A DNA stretch of 64,000 nt from the NCBI RefSeq assembly GCF_019511345.1, contig NZ_JAEUAK010000003.1, forward strand, positions 558,001 to 622,000, read 5' to 3'. The position numbers and the translations under genes are program-made. This document shows, in pieces, positions 27,130-35,964 of the stretch. The notes under the pieces were generated by a model that was not told the DNA's origin, did not search any database, and was given only the letters and a program-made list of their open reading frames with translations. The first letter of the stretch is position 1. Every line of letters starts with the position of its first letter. Source of the stretch: Rhizobium mesosinicum. GTDB taxonomy: Bacteria > Pseudomonadota > Alphaproteobacteria > Rhizobiales > Rhizobiaceae.

Positions 27130-29758
27130 TGATGATCCCCCTGATTTCGGCGCGGCACGAACCGCAATTGGTGCCGGCCTTGAGCTCGCTGCCGATCGCC
27201 TCGACGCTGCGGCAGCCGGAACGAACGGCAGCGACGATCTGGTTGACGCCGACGCTGAAGCAGGAACAGACCGTTGCACCCGGATCCGGCATGTCTGCAC
27301 CCGGTCGGCCGGCGATGATGGCAAAGCGGCGACGCAGATCGCCGTGATCGGCAGTCAGCTGCGATACCGCCCAATTGCGCGCGACGGCAACCGGCTCTCT
27401 TGCGAGAAAGAGAGCGGCAAGCAGCCTCTCTCCTTCGAAGAAGGCGATGCGACGGTCGCCCGATTGCTGGTCGGCATAACCCAATGGCTCGATATAGTCG
27501 GCAATGCCGAAGCTTTTTCGGCACCAGGCTGCCCAGTCTTCGATGCCGTCACGGAAGGCAAGCTCCAGCCGCCATCCGCCATCGGCCTTGGCGAGTGCCC
27601 AGTAATCTGCGTCCACCACGTCAGGCTTTGCCATGCTGACGGCGAAGCCATACATGGCAGCGCGGTAGCGGCTGACGGCAACCGCGACATTCTTCGAAGC
27701 GGGCTGCCCCGAAACCGGGTCCGTCGCTGGTTTGATAACGGCGCCTATCCGCGCTTCAGCCGAATTCTGGTCGCTCCAGTGCATCGGCACGAAGACGCTG
27801 CCGCGTGCCTGCCGGTCGGTCACCAGCGCACGGATGATCGCCTTGCCATAGCTGCTTTCGATCTGCACGAGGGCAGCATCGGCCACGCCGAGTTCCATCG
27901 CATCGCGTGGATGGATTTCCGCAAAGGGTTCAGCGATATGGGATGACAGCCGCGCGCTTTTTCCTGTCCGTGTCATGGTGTGCCACTGGTCACGGATGCG
28001 ACCCGTATTCAGCGTGAACGGATAGGCTGCATCTGTTCTGTCGGTTGCCGGCGCTTCGACGGCAACGAAACGCGCTTTGCGGTCGGGATGAAAGAAACCG
28101 CCGTCGGAGAAGAACCGTGTTTCTCTTGCCTCTGTTCCGTATGGCTGCGGCCACTGGAACGGTTCCAGCGCATCGTAAACGGGTTGCTGTATGTCAGCAT
28201 AGGCGCCGATATCGAAGTCGCGGTCTCCATCGTTCTCGAAGGCGGAGAGTGCCGCGTGCTCAGCGAAAATATCGGCCGGAGACGTGTAGTCGCAGGCGGT
28301 AAAGCCCATCCGGCGGCCGACTTCTGCCATTTGCCACCAATCGGCGCGCGCCTCTCCCGGCAGGGTGAGGAAGGGACGTTGCCTCGATATGCGGCGTTCC
28401 GAATTGGTGACCGTTCCGTCCTTCTCGCCCCAGCCGAGGGAGGGCAGCAGCACATCCGCATGCTGCGTCGTATCGGTCTCGCGCACCATGTCGGAGACGA
28501 CCACGAAGGGGCAGGCGGCAATGGCCGCCTCGACGCGGCGTGCATCCGGCAGGGAGACGACCGGATTGGTCGCCATGATCCAGAGCGCCTTGACACGGCC
28601 TTCCTCCACAGCGCCGAACAGATCGACGGCCTTCAGGCCGGGTTTGGCGGCAATAGAAGGCGCATTCCAAAAGCGCTGCACTCGGTCGCGATCACCAGCG
28701 CTTTCGATCGCCATATGGGCTGCCAGCATATTGGCAAGGCCACCGACCTCGCGGCCGCCCATGGCATTCGGCTGTCCCGTCAGCGAAAACGGTCCCGTGC
28801 CCGGTCGGCCGATACGCCCCGTCGCCAGGTGGCAATTGATGATGGCATTGACCTTGTCGGTGCCGGAAGCGGACTGGTTGACGCCCTGGCTGTAGCAGGT
28901 GACGACCTTCTCGGTCGTCTCGAACAGGCGGAAGAATTCTCTTACCTGCATGGCCGGCAGGCCGGTACGGTCAAGCACCTCGTCCGATGTCAACGCGGCG
29001 GCAGCGGCAAAGGCCGCTCCAAAACCTTCCGTATAGGCACCGATATAGTTCTGGTCGATAGCAGAGCTTGCCGCGAGATGGGCGAGCAGTCCCATGAAGA
29101 GTGCGACGTCACCATCCGGACGGATGGCCAGATGCAGATCGGCGATGTCGCAGGTCATCGTCCGGCGCGGATCGATGACGACGATCTTCAGACCCGGCCG
29201 GGCCGCCTTGGCGGCTGCGAGCCGCTGGTAGATGACGGGATGGCACCAGGCGAGGTTGGACCCGGTCAGTATGACGAGATCGGCAAGCTCCAGATCCTCA
29301 TAGAGGCCCGGCACCGTATCCGAGCCGAACGCGCGACGATGGCCGGCGACCGAGGAAGACATGCAGAGGCGGGAGTTGGTATCGATATTGGCAGCGCCGA
29401 TGAAACCCTTCATCAGCTTATTGGCGACATAATAATCCTCCGTCAGAAGCTGACCGGAGACATAAAAGGCGACGGACTCAGGGCCATGTTGGGCAATGAT
29501 CTCGCAAAACCTGCTGGCGACAAGATCGAGCGCCTCATCCCAGCTTGCCTGTCTGCCCTTGATTTCAGGATGGAGCAGGCGACCATCGAGATCGATCGTT
29601 TCAGCAAGCGCCGAACCCTTGGAGCAGAGCCGACCGAAATTGGCCGGATGCTCCGGGTCGCCTTTCACTGTTACGGTGCCGGTCTCGTCCACCTTGGCGA
29701 TCACGCCGCAGCCGACGCCGCAATAGGGACAGGTGGTCTTGACTTCCGCTCCCATCAT
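27101..29758 (-). CDS. nasA: Assimilatory nitrate reductase catalytic subunit with C-terminal BFD domain
   Basis: An 885-residue molybdopterin-guanine-dinucleotide enzyme that reduces nitrate to nitrite in the cytoplasm. The N terminus binds a [4Fe-4S] cluster (CPYCGVGCGV, Cys10/13/17, plus LCSKGSAL further on). The catalytic Mo-bis-MGD domains follow (SVAFYVSGQLLTEDYYVANKLMKGFIG, NTDSRLCMSS-like NIDTNSRLCMSSSVAG, GSNLAWCHPV). The last 65 residues carry a BFD-like [2Fe-2S] domain (VCSCFSV and TNCGSCRAEI), a likely electron entry site. The start at 29758 overlaps the nirD stop by 4 bases (ATGA); the frame to 29884 extends into nirD. No separate small electron-transfer subunit is encoded nearby. 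Confidence 0.95.
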   Translation of the reverse strand: MMGAEVKTTCPYCGVGCGVIAKVDETGTVTVKGDPEHPANFGRLCSKGSALAETIDLDGRLLHPEIKGRQASWDEALDLVASRFCEIIAQHGPESVAFYVSGQLLTEDYYVANKLMKGFIGAANIDTNSRLCMSSSVAGHRRAFGSDTVPGLYEDLELADLVILTGSNLAWCHPVIYQRLAAAKAARPGLKIVVIDPRRTMTCDIADLHLAIRPDGDVALFMGLLAHLAASSAIDQNYIGAYTEGFGAAFAAAAALTSDEVLDRTGLPAMQVREFFRLFETTEKVVTCYSQGVNQSASGTDKVNAIINCHLATGRIGRPGTGPFSLTGQPNAMGGREVGGLANMLAAHMAIESAGDRDRVQRFWNAPSIAAKPGLKAVDLFGAVEEGRVKALWIMATNPVVSLPDARRVEAAIAACPFVVVSDMVRETDTTQHADVLLPSLGWGEKDGTVTNSERRISRQRPFLTLPGEARADWWQMAEVGRRMGFTACDYTSPADIFAEHAALSAFENDGDRDFDIGAYADIQQPVYDALEPFQWPQPYGTEARETRFFSDGGFFHPDRKARFVAVEAPATDRTDAAYPFTLNTGRIRDQWHTMTRTGKSARLSSHIAEPFAEIHPRDAMELGVADAALVQIESSYGKAIIRALVTDRQARGSVFVPMHWSDQNSAEARIGAVIKPATDPVSGQPASKNVAVAVSRYRAAMYGFAVSMAKPDVVDADYWALAKADGGWRLELAFRDGIEDWAAWCRKSFGIADYIEPLGYADQQSGDRRIAFFEGERLLAALFLAREPVAVARNWAVSQLTADHGDLRRRFAIIAGRPGADMPDPGATVCSCFSVGVNQIVAAVRSGCRSVEAIGSELKAGTNCGSCRAEIRGIINACVADAAE

Positions 29759-30084
29759 TCCGCCGCCATGACAAGGCTTTCGAGCGCGATATAGAGTGTG
29801 CCGCCCTCGTTCCTGAGCGGGATGGTCCGCACCGCACCGTCGTCTGCACCGAGCGCCTTGCCGGTCTCCAGCGAGATCACCCAATTATGCAATGGGCAGG
29901 TAACGGCATTGCCGTGCACGATGCCTTCCGAAAGGGGCCCGCCTTTGTGCGGGCAGCGGTTTTCGATCGCATAGACCTCATTCTCGCCGGTGCGGAAGAC
30001 GGCGATGTTCATATGCGGGGTCTTCACGCAGCGGGAGCCACGCAGAGGAATATCGGAGACATCGCCGATCGGGTGCCAGTTCAT
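29755..30084 (-). CDS. nirD: Nitrite reductase small subunit (Rieske-type)
   Basis: A 109-residue NirD-family protein that works with NirB. It has a Rieske fold and keeps both ligand pairs: Cys-x-His in RCPHKGG and Cys-x2-His in CPLHNW, so it should bind a [2Fe-2S] cluster, unlike enterobacterial NirD, which has lost these residues. The ATG at 30084 has GGAGA at ideal distance; an in-frame GTG at 30099 overlaps nirB but lacks its own ribosome site. Confidence 0.94.
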   Translation of the reverse strand: MNWHPIGDVSDIPLRGSRCVKTPHMNIAVFRTGENEVYAIENRCPHKGGPLSEGIVHGNAVTCPLHNWVISLETGKALGADDGAVRTIPLRNEGGTLYIALESLVMAAE

Positions 30085-30095
30085 GATGGTTCTCC

Positions 30096-32546
30096 TCACT
30101 CGGCTGCCTGACTGAAACCGATAGTCGCCATCGGCCGGAATTCATGCTTGTCCTTGCCGGAGACACGCTCCGACCAGGGGTCGACCTGGGCAAATTTCTG
30201 GGAAAAGACGAAGCGCTCGTAATAGGCCTTGCGTTTGTCGTGATCCTCCATGATCTGTCGGCGGATCTCATCGAGGCCGATGCGCTTGGCCCATTTGTAG
30301 ATACGCTCGAGATAGCGGCCCTGCTCGCGGTACATCTGCGTCAGCGCCACGATATGTTCGAGCGCTTCGTCCTCGGTCTTCACCAGGCCGAGCACCTCCG
30401 TGCCCTTGATGTCGAGACCTGCAGCACCGGCGAAGTGGATCTCGAAGCCGGAATCCACGCAGATGACGCCGATATCCTTGCAGGTGGCCTCGGCGCAGTT
30501 TCGCGGACATCCTGACACTGCCATCTTCAGCTTTGCCGGCGTCCAGGAGCCCCACATGAATTTCTCGATGCGGATGCCCAGACCGGTGGAATCCTGCGTG
30601 CCGAAGCGGCACCAGTCGGAACCGACGCAGGTCTTCACCGTGCGCAGGCCCTTGGCATAGGCCTGGCCGGAGATGAAGCCGGCCTTGCCGAGATCGGCCC
30701 AGACGGCCGGAAGGTCTTCCTTTTCGACGCCGAGCAGATCGATGCGCTGGCCGCCGGTGACCTTGACCATCGGAATCGCGAACTTGTCGACGACATCGGC
30801 GATGGCGCGCAGTTCGCCGGAACTGGTCACTCCACCCCACATGCGCGGCACGACGGAATAGGTACCGTCCTTCTGGATGTTGGCGTGGACGCGTTCATTG
30901 ATGAAACGCGACTGGTAGTCGTCGGCATATTCATCCGGCCAGTCGCAGACGAGGTAGTAATTAAGTGCCGGGCGACATTTGGCGCAGCCGCCCGATGTCT
31001 TCCATTCCAACTCCTGCATGACGGCCGGAATGGTCTTCAGCTTCTTTGCCTTGATCAGGCGGCGCACATCGTCGTGGCCGAGTTCCGTGCAAGTGCACAT
31101 AGGCTGCACGGCTTTTGGGTTATAAGCATCCCCCAGCGTCAAGCACATGAGCTGCTCGACAAGGCCGGTGCAGGAGCCACAGGAGGCCGAAGCCTTGGTA
31201 TGGGCACGCACGTCATCGAGCGATGTCAGCCCCTTGGCCGTGATTGTTGAAGTGATTTTGCCCTTGCAGACGCCGTTGCAGCCGCAGATTTCCGCATCAT
31301 CCGGCAAGGCTGCAACGGCCGCCATAGGGTCCAGCGGGGACCCTCCCTGATAGGCCTGGCCGAAGATCAATGTGTCGCGCATATCGGAGATATCGACAGC
31401 CTTTTTCTTCAGGTCGTTGAACCAGGCGCCATCGGAGGTTTCGCCATAAAGCACGGTGCCGATGATGCGATTGTCCTTTAATACCAAGCGCTTATAAACG
31501 CCCGCGGTTGCATCGCGCAGCACGATTTCCTGCCGGTCGTCGCCGTCGGCGAAATCACCCAGAGAATAGAGCTCGATGCCGGTGACCTTGAGCTTGGTCG
31601 GCGTGTCGGAATGTACGAAGCCCGGCTTGGTATCGCCTGCCAGATGGGAGGCTGCCACGCGGGCCATCTCGTAGAGCGGTGCGACAAGGCCATAGACCAT
31701 GCCGCCGACTTCGGCGCATTCGCCGAGGGAATAGATATTGCCGTCGGAGGTCTGCATGCCGGCATCGACGACGATGCCGCGATTGACGGCAAGTCCGGCT
31801 TCCTTGGCAAGGTTGACGTTCGGGCGAATGCCGACCGCCATGACGACGAGCGTGGCCGGAATGATCGTGCCGTTGTCGAGCTCGACACCTTCCACCTTGC
31901 CGTTGCCGATGATCTGCTTGGTATTGGCCTTGCAGATGACTTTGATGCCGCGTTCCTCGACGGCCTTCTGCAAGAGGTAACCGGCGGCGGGATCGAGCTG
32001 GCGCTCCATCAGTGTCGGCATGACGTGCAATACAGTGACATCCATGCCTCGCTGGGCAAGACCCGCCGCGGCTTCCAGACCGAGCAGGCCGCCCCCGATA
32101 ACGATCGCCTTTTGCCGCGACTGGGCGGCAAGCAGCATGGCCTGCACGTCGTCGAGATCGCGATAGGTGATGACGCCAGGCAGATCCTTGCCGGGTACGG
32201 GAATGATGAAGGGCACGGAGCCTGTGGCGATGACGAGCTTATCATAGCCCTCGGTCACGCCATGATCCGACGTGACCGTCTTCCTGTCGCGGTCGATCGA
32301 GATGATCTTGTGGCCCTTGTAGAGGGTGATGCCATGGTCGATGTACCAGCCGTCGCCATGGATGACGATCTGCTCGTAGGTCTTTTCGCCCGAGAGAACA
32401 GGCGACAGCATAATGCGATCGTAATTGACGCGCGGCTCGGCGTTGAAGATCGTGACCTGATAGCGGCCCGGTGCCTGTTCGAAGAGATGTTCCAGCATGC
32501 GCCCAGGCGCCATGCCGTTACCGATGATAACGAGTTTTTCGGTCAT
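30096..32546 (-). CDS. nirB: NAD(P)H-dependent nitrite reductase large subunit
   Basis: An 816-residue siroheme enzyme reducing nitrite to ammonium with six electrons. Domains: an FAD/NAD-binding pyridine-nucleotide-disulfide oxidoreductase region (1-400; VIIGNGMAPGRMLEHL, AIVIGGGLLGLEAAAGLAQRG), BFD-type [2Fe-2S] segments (CGCNGVCKGKI with CGSCTGLVEQ, and a following CTCTELG...GGCAKCRPALNYY), then the sulfite/nitrite reductase core. Siroheme/[4Fe-4S] cysteines are Cys640/646 (TCVGSDWC) and Cys680/684 (SGCPRNC). The ATG has a GGAG site and lies 3 bases after the nrtC stop. It needs siroheme from CysG in the same operon. Confidence 0.96.
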   Translation of the reverse strand: MTEKLVIIGNGMAPGRMLEHLFEQAPGRYQVTIFNAEPRVNYDRIMLSPVLSGEKTYEQIVIHGDGWYIDHGITLYKGHKIISIDRDRKTVTSDHGVTEGYDKLVIATGSVPFIIPVPGKDLPGVITYRDLDDVQAMLLAAQSRQKAIVIGGGLLGLEAAAGLAQRGMDVTVLHVMPTLMERQLDPAAGYLLQKAVEERGIKVICKANTKQIIGNGKVEGVELDNGTIIPATLVVMAVGIRPNVNLAKEAGLAVNRGIVVDAGMQTSDGNIYSLGECAEVGGMVYGLVAPLYEMARVAASHLAGDTKPGFVHSDTPTKLKVTGIELYSLGDFADGDDRQEIVLRDATAGVYKRLVLKDNRIIGTVLYGETSDGAWFNDLKKKAVDISDMRDTLIFGQAYQGGSPLDPMAAVAALPDDAEICGCNGVCKGKITSTITAKGLTSLDDVRAHTKASASCGSCTGLVEQLMCLTLGDAYNPKAVQPMCTCTELGHDDVRRLIKAKKLKTIPAVMQELEWKTSGGCAKCRPALNYYLVCDWPDEYADDYQSRFINERVHANIQKDGTYSVVPRMWGGVTSSGELRAIADVVDKFAIPMVKVTGGQRIDLLGVEKEDLPAVWADLGKAGFISGQAYAKGLRTVKTCVGSDWCRFGTQDSTGLGIRIEKFMWGSWTPAKLKMAVSGCPRNCAEATCKDIGVICVDSGFEIHFAGAAGLDIKGTEVLGLVKTEDEALEHIVALTQMYREQGRYLERIYKWAKRIGLDEIRRQIMEDHDKRKAYYERFVFSQKFAQVDPWSERVSGKDKHEFRPMATIGFSQAAE

Positions 32547-32549
32547 GGT

Positions 32550-33347
32550 TTACTCCGCGGCTTCGACGAAGCGGTGACGTTCGTAGAGGAACTTCAGCAC
32601 GGCTTCGCGGCATTTGAGGTAGGTTCGGTCGGAGGCGAGCTCGATCCGGTTGCGGGGACGGGCAATGGGCACGTCGAGAACTTCGCCGATGCGGGCTGCC
32701 GGCCCATTCGTCATCATCACGATGCGGTCGGAAAGCAGCACGGCTTCGTCGACGTCATGGGTGATCATGACCATCGTATTGCCGAGCCGGGCGTGGATCT
32801 CCATGACAGCATCCTGCAAATGCGCCCGCGTCAGGGCGTCGAGCGCGCCGAAGGGCTCGTCGAGCAGCAGGATCTTCGGCTCCATCGAGAGTGCCCGGGC
32901 AATGCCGACACGCTGCTTCATGCCGCCTGATATTTCGGAGGGGCGTCTGTCTTTCGCATGAGCCATCTGCACGAGGTCAAGATTGGTCATGACCCAGTCG
33001 TGACGCTCGGCCTTGCTCTTTTTGTTGCTGAAGACTTTCGAGACGGCGAGATTGACGTTCTCATAGACCGTCAGCCAGGGGAGCAGCGAATGGTTCTGGA
33101 AGACGACGGCGCGTTCCGGGCCGGGCTCGTTGACCTCGCGGTTTTCGAGCAGCACGGCTCCCTTTGAGACAGGCGTCAGGCCGGCGATGAGGTTGAGAAG
33201 TGTGGACTTTCCACAGCCGGAATGGCCGATGATCGAGACGAATTCACCCTTGTCGATGACGAGGTTGACGTCCTTCAGTACCTCGGTGCGGGCGCCGGCA
33301 CGGTCGAAATGCTTGTCGATATGGTCGAGCTTCAGATAGGCGTTCAT
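32550..33347 (-). CDS. nrtC: Nitrate ABC transporter ATPase
   Basis: A 265-residue ATPase of the nitrate/sulfonate/taurine class. Walker A GHSGCGKST is at 41-49, signature region EISGGMKQRVGIARAL, Walker B ILLLDEPFGALD. It lacks the C-terminal NrtA-like sensor domain of cyanobacterial NrtC, so structurally it is like NrtD. The start at 33347 (MNAYLKLDH) has an AGGGGAT ribosome site; the frame open to 33797 is a reading of nrtB in another frame. Confidence 0.94.
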   Translation of the reverse strand: MNAYLKLDHIDKHFDRAGARTEVLKDVNLVIDKGEFVSIIGHSGCGKSTLLNLIAGLTPVSKGAVLLENREVNEPGPERAVVFQNHSLLPWLTVYENVNLAVSKVFSNKKSKAERHDWVMTNLDLVQMAHAKDRRPSEISGGMKQRVGIARALSMEPKILLLDEPFGALDALTRAHLQDAVMEIHARLGNTMVMITHDVDEAVLLSDRIVMMTNGPAARIGEVLDVPIARPRNRIELASDRTYLKCREAVLKFLYERHRFVEAAE

Positions 33348-33358
33348 GGTCGATCCCC

Positions 33359-34249
33359 TCAATTGGCCGAGGCGCCGCGTGTGACGATCTTGCCGATGGC
33401 GGACACGAGCTTGTCGAGGGCGAAGCCGACGACGCCGATATAGGCAAGGGCCACGATGATGTCGGGCAGGCGGGAGGAGTTCCACGCATCCCAGATGAAG
33501 AAACCGATGCCGACACCGCCGGTCAGCATCTCGGCGGCGACGATCGCCAGCCATGAGAGACCGACGCCGATGCGAAGGCCGGTGAAGATGTAAGGGGCTG
33601 CGGACGGCAGCATGATCTTGAAGAAGAACTCGAACTGGTTGAGCCGCAGCACTTCGGCGACGTTGCGATAATCCTGCGGGATGTTGCGCACGCCGACGGC
33701 GGTGTTGATGATGACCGGCCAGATCGAGGTGATGAAGATCACGAAGATCGCCGAAGGATTGCTGTCCTGGAAGGCCGCGAGCGACAATGGCAGCCATGCA
33801 AGCGGCGGCACGGTGCGCAGCACCTGGAAGATCGGATCGAGGCCGCGCATCGCCCAGACCGACTGGCCGATAACGGCGCCGATAACGATGCCGATTACGG
33901 CTGCAAGGCCGAAGCCATAGGCAACCCGCTGCAGCGAAACCAGCACGCGCCAGCCGAGACCGATATCCTGCGAGCCGTAGTTGAAGAAGGGATAGGCGAT
34001 CAGATCATAGCTTTCCTGCCAGACCTGGTGCGGCGATGGCAGCGAAGCGTTCGGCGAGGAACAGAGGATCTGCCAGAGGCCGAGAATAATCGCGAGAACG
34101 ATCAGCGGCGGCAGGATATTGCGGGCGGCAGCGACCAAAAGAAGCTGAAGGTCGATCTTGCGCGCCGGCTTCTTTGCGAGATGGACGATAGTGGCCGTCT
34201 TCGGCACAACAGCCGCCTTGATGGTTTCATTCTTTGCAAGCGCTGACAT
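33359..34249 (-). CDS. nrtB: Nitrate ABC transporter permease
   Basis: A 296-residue inner-membrane permease. A 40-residue basic cytoplasmic N terminus precedes the first membrane segment (ILPPLIVLAIILGLWQILCSS). The EAA loop reads YRNVAEVLRLNQFEFFFKIMLPSAAPYIFTGLRIG, typical of the nitrate/taurine group; GVGIGFFIWDAWNSSRLPDIIVALAYIGVVG is near the C terminus. An AAGGAG ribosome site precedes the ATG. It follows nrtA after a 59-base gap with a strong hairpin. Confidence 0.94.
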   Translation of the reverse strand: MSALAKNETIKAAVVPKTATIVHLAKKPARKIDLQLLLVAAARNILPPLIVLAIILGLWQILCSSPNASLPSPHQVWQESYDLIAYPFFNYGSQDIGLGWRVLVSLQRVAYGFGLAAVIGIVIGAVIGQSVWAMRGLDPIFQVLRTVPPLAWLPLSLAAFQDSNPSAIFVIFITSIWPVIINTAVGVRNIPQDYRNVAEVLRLNQFEFFFKIMLPSAAPYIFTGLRIGVGLSWLAIVAAEMLTGGVGIGFFIWDAWNSSRLPDIIVALAYIGVVGFALDKLVSAIGKIVTRGASAN

Positions 34250-34270
34250 GCGTTCGCTCCTTGATGGAAT

Positions 34271-34299
34271 AAAAGGCCGGCGCGCGCCTCACGCGCCGG
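34271..34299 (-). terminator. Attenuator-like hairpin between nrtA and nrtB
   Basis: On the minus strand CCGGCGCG (34299-34292) pairs with CGCGCCGG (34284-34277), 7-nt loop, followed by CC and TTTTATT. It probably ends part of the transcripts after nrtA, giving more binding protein than permease. Confidence 0.65.
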
Positions 34300-34308
34300 A
34301 GGCAGGGA

Positions 34309-35607
34309 TTACGAAGCGGCCTTTATGGAAAGGCTGTCGAGATAGGCGGAGGGGTTCTCCGGGTCGAAGACCTTGCCGTCGAAGAAGGTTTCCTTGCCGC
34401 GCGACATCGAGGCCGGAATATCGGTCGCCGCAACGCCGAGATCCTTTGCGGCCTCGCGCCAGATGTCCTCACGGTTGACCTTGTCGACCAGCGCCTTGAT
34501 ATCCGTATCCGGTGCGAGTTTGCCCCAGCGGATATTCTCCGCCATGAACCAGGTATCGTGGCTCTTGAAGGGATAGGAGACGCCGCCGGCCCAGAATTTC
34601 ATGTAGAGATCGGTGCCGTGGGTAACGCGGCCATTGCCATAATTGATGTCGCCCCTCAGGCGGCCCAGCACATCCTTCGGCGGTACGTTGAACCACTGCC
34701 GCTTGCCGAGGATGGTCGCCATCTCTTCCTTGTTGTCCATGCTGTCACACCATTGCTGGGCTTCCATGATGGCCATCAGCAGGGCTTTGGCAGCATTCGG
34801 GTTCTTTTCCACCCAGTCGGCGCGCATGCCGAGGGCCTTTTCCGGATGGCCTTTCCAGAGCTCACCGGTCGTTGCCGCCGTGAAGCCGATGCCCTGATTG
34901 ACGAGCTGCTCGTTCCAGGGCTCGCCGACACAGAAGACGTCCATGTTGCCGACCTTCATGTTCGCGACCATCTGTGGGGGTGGTACGACGATGGTGGAGA
35001 CGTCCTTGTCCGGATCGATGCCGCCGGCGGCGAGCCAGTAGCGAATCCACAGGTCGTGCGTGCCGCCGGGGAAGGTCATGGCGGCTTTCACTTCCTTGCC
35101 CTCGGCCTTCTTCTTCTCGAAGGCGGCTTTCAGTTTGGAGGAGTCGAGCTGGACACCTGTATCGGCATATTCCTTGGCGACCGAGATGCCCTGGCTGTCG
35201 TAGTTCAGACGTGCCAGCAGTGCCATCGGCACCGGCTGGTTGTTCTGGGTCACCTTGCCTGTGTGCATGAGATAAGGCAGCGGCGAGAGGATATGCGCGC
35301 CATCGATACCGTTGGCCGCACCGCCGAGAACCAGATTGTCGCGCGTTGCACCCCAGGAGGCCTGCTTCGCCACGTCGACTTCAGGAAGGCCGTACTTTTC
35401 GAACAACCCCTTTTCCTTGGCGACGATAAGCGGCGCTGCATCCGTCAGGGCGATGAAGCCAAGCTTGACGCCCGTCACTTCAGGTGTGGCCGCAGCAGCG
35501 AAGGCTCCGGAAGGAAATGCTGTCCGAACAGCGCTCACGAGGGCTGCGGCGGCGGTGGTCTTCAGCATGCTGCGACGGCTGATCGCGGTCGTGAAAATCT
35601 TGGTCAT
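34309..35607 (-). CDS. nrtA: Nitrate ABC transporter substrate-binding protein
   Basis: A 432-residue NrtA/CmpA-family periplasmic binding protein. The N terminus has a twin-arginine-like signal (SRRSMLKTTAAAALVSAV, then AFA cleavage region near 38). Conserved family parts include VKLGFIALTDAAPLIVAKEKGLFEKYGL, ASWGATRDNLVLGGANG-like NLVLGGAANGIDGAHIL, MTFPGGTHDLWIRYWLAAGGIDPDKDV and FCVGEPWNEQLV. It captures nitrate for NrtBC. The ATG has an AGGAG site. It is the first gene after the sigma54 promoter and the structured leader at 35647-35778. Confidence 0.95.
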   Translation of the reverse strand: MTKIFTTAISRRSMLKTTAAAALVSAVRTAFPSGAFAAAATPEVTGVKLGFIALTDAAPLIVAKEKGLFEKYGLPEVDVAKQASWGATRDNLVLGGAANGIDGAHILSPLPYLMHTGKVTQNNQPVPMALLARLNYDSQGISVAKEYADTGVQLDSSKLKAAFEKKKAEGKEVKAAMTFPGGTHDLWIRYWLAAGGIDPDKDVSTIVVPPPQMVANMKVGNMDVFCVGEPWNEQLVNQGIGFTAATTGELWKGHPEKALGMRADWVEKNPNAAKALLMAIMEAQQWCDSMDNKEEMATILGKRQWFNVPPKDVLGRLRGDINYGNGRVTHGTDLYMKFWAGGVSYPFKSHDTWFMAENIRWGKLAPDTDIKALVDKVNREDIWREAAKDLGVAATDIPASMSRGKETFFDGKVFDPENPSAYLDSLSIKAAS

Positions 35608-35646
35608 GCGCGGGCTCCTCTGGGTGGCTGCCGGAATTTTCGCAAT

Positions 35647-35778
35647 AAAAAACGCCGCTCGGAGATTGCGTCCTCGGGAAGGGAGAAGTCCCGGACAGCA
35701 AAAACCTTGCGACGTCGATGTCTGTTGTGAGCGCTTATTGCGCGCTCATCCTGCGCCGATCGCCGTTGACCGGTGCAG
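35647..35778 (-). promoter_or_regulatory. Structured nrtA leader with terminator-like T tract (NasT target candidate)
   Basis: Between the sigma54 promoter and nrtA the RNA can form several hairpins: CTGC/GCAG with CCG/CGG (35751-35778); TGAGCGC/GCGCTCA, 7 bp, loop GCAATAA (35728-35748); and GTCCGGGA/TCCC-GA-GGAC (35670-35696). These are followed by a short GC-rich stem and TTTTTT (35652-35647), 39 bases before the nrtA ATG. Two hairpins then a terminator is the layout of NasT-controlled leaders. The terminator stem itself is weaker than that of the amiC leader. Confidence 0.6.
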
Positions 35779-35787
35779 TTTTACCCC

Positions 35788-35803
35788 TGCAAGCAGCGTG
35801 CCA
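35788..35803 (-). promoter_or_regulatory. Sigma54 (RpoN) promoter of the nitrate operon
   Basis: Minus-strand TGGCACG-CTGC-TTGCA matches the -24/-12 consensus TGGCACG-N4-TTGCW at every position. Start of transcription would be about 12 bases downstream, giving a leader of roughly 170 bases. Sigma54 needs an activator, here most likely NtrC; a palindromic CAAAAGTTTTG about 100 bases upstream (near 35893-35903) is a weak enhancer candidate. Confidence 0.85.
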
Positions 35804-35964
35804 GTTTGTCTAGGTTGCTGTAGGCTATTGAAATGGAAGGAAATTTCTTCGGCTCGCACCCGCTGCTGCTTTTCAAAGCACGAAGTCGCTCTGCAAAACT
35901 TTTGTGCGATTGCTCAGTGCGGGTCGAAAATCCTGCAAGCGATTTATGCAATGCAGCAACCGGT

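Larger units (their letters stand above)
35608..35964. other. Intergenic control region between nasS and nrtA
   Basis: About 357 bases without a gene. It contains the sigma54 promoter (35788-35803), the leader hairpins and T6 tract (35647-35778) and upstream sequence to the nasS stop, where NtrC sites would be expected. No small open frame with a ribosome site was seen. Confidence 0.7.

Noticed and set aside
27980-29794. Plus-strand open frame of about 600 codons opposite nasA
   Set aside because: Fully antisense to a well-supported nitrate reductase gene; composition is that of an antisense frame (many Arg, Asp, Gly, His) and no motif is seen.
31611-32930. Plus-strand open frame opposite nirB and nrtC
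   Set aside because: Spans two confident genes on the other strand and has no recognisable product.
33348-33797. N-terminal extension of nrtC to 33797
   Set aside because: This is the nrtB gene read in another frame; the true start has a ribosome site at 33347.
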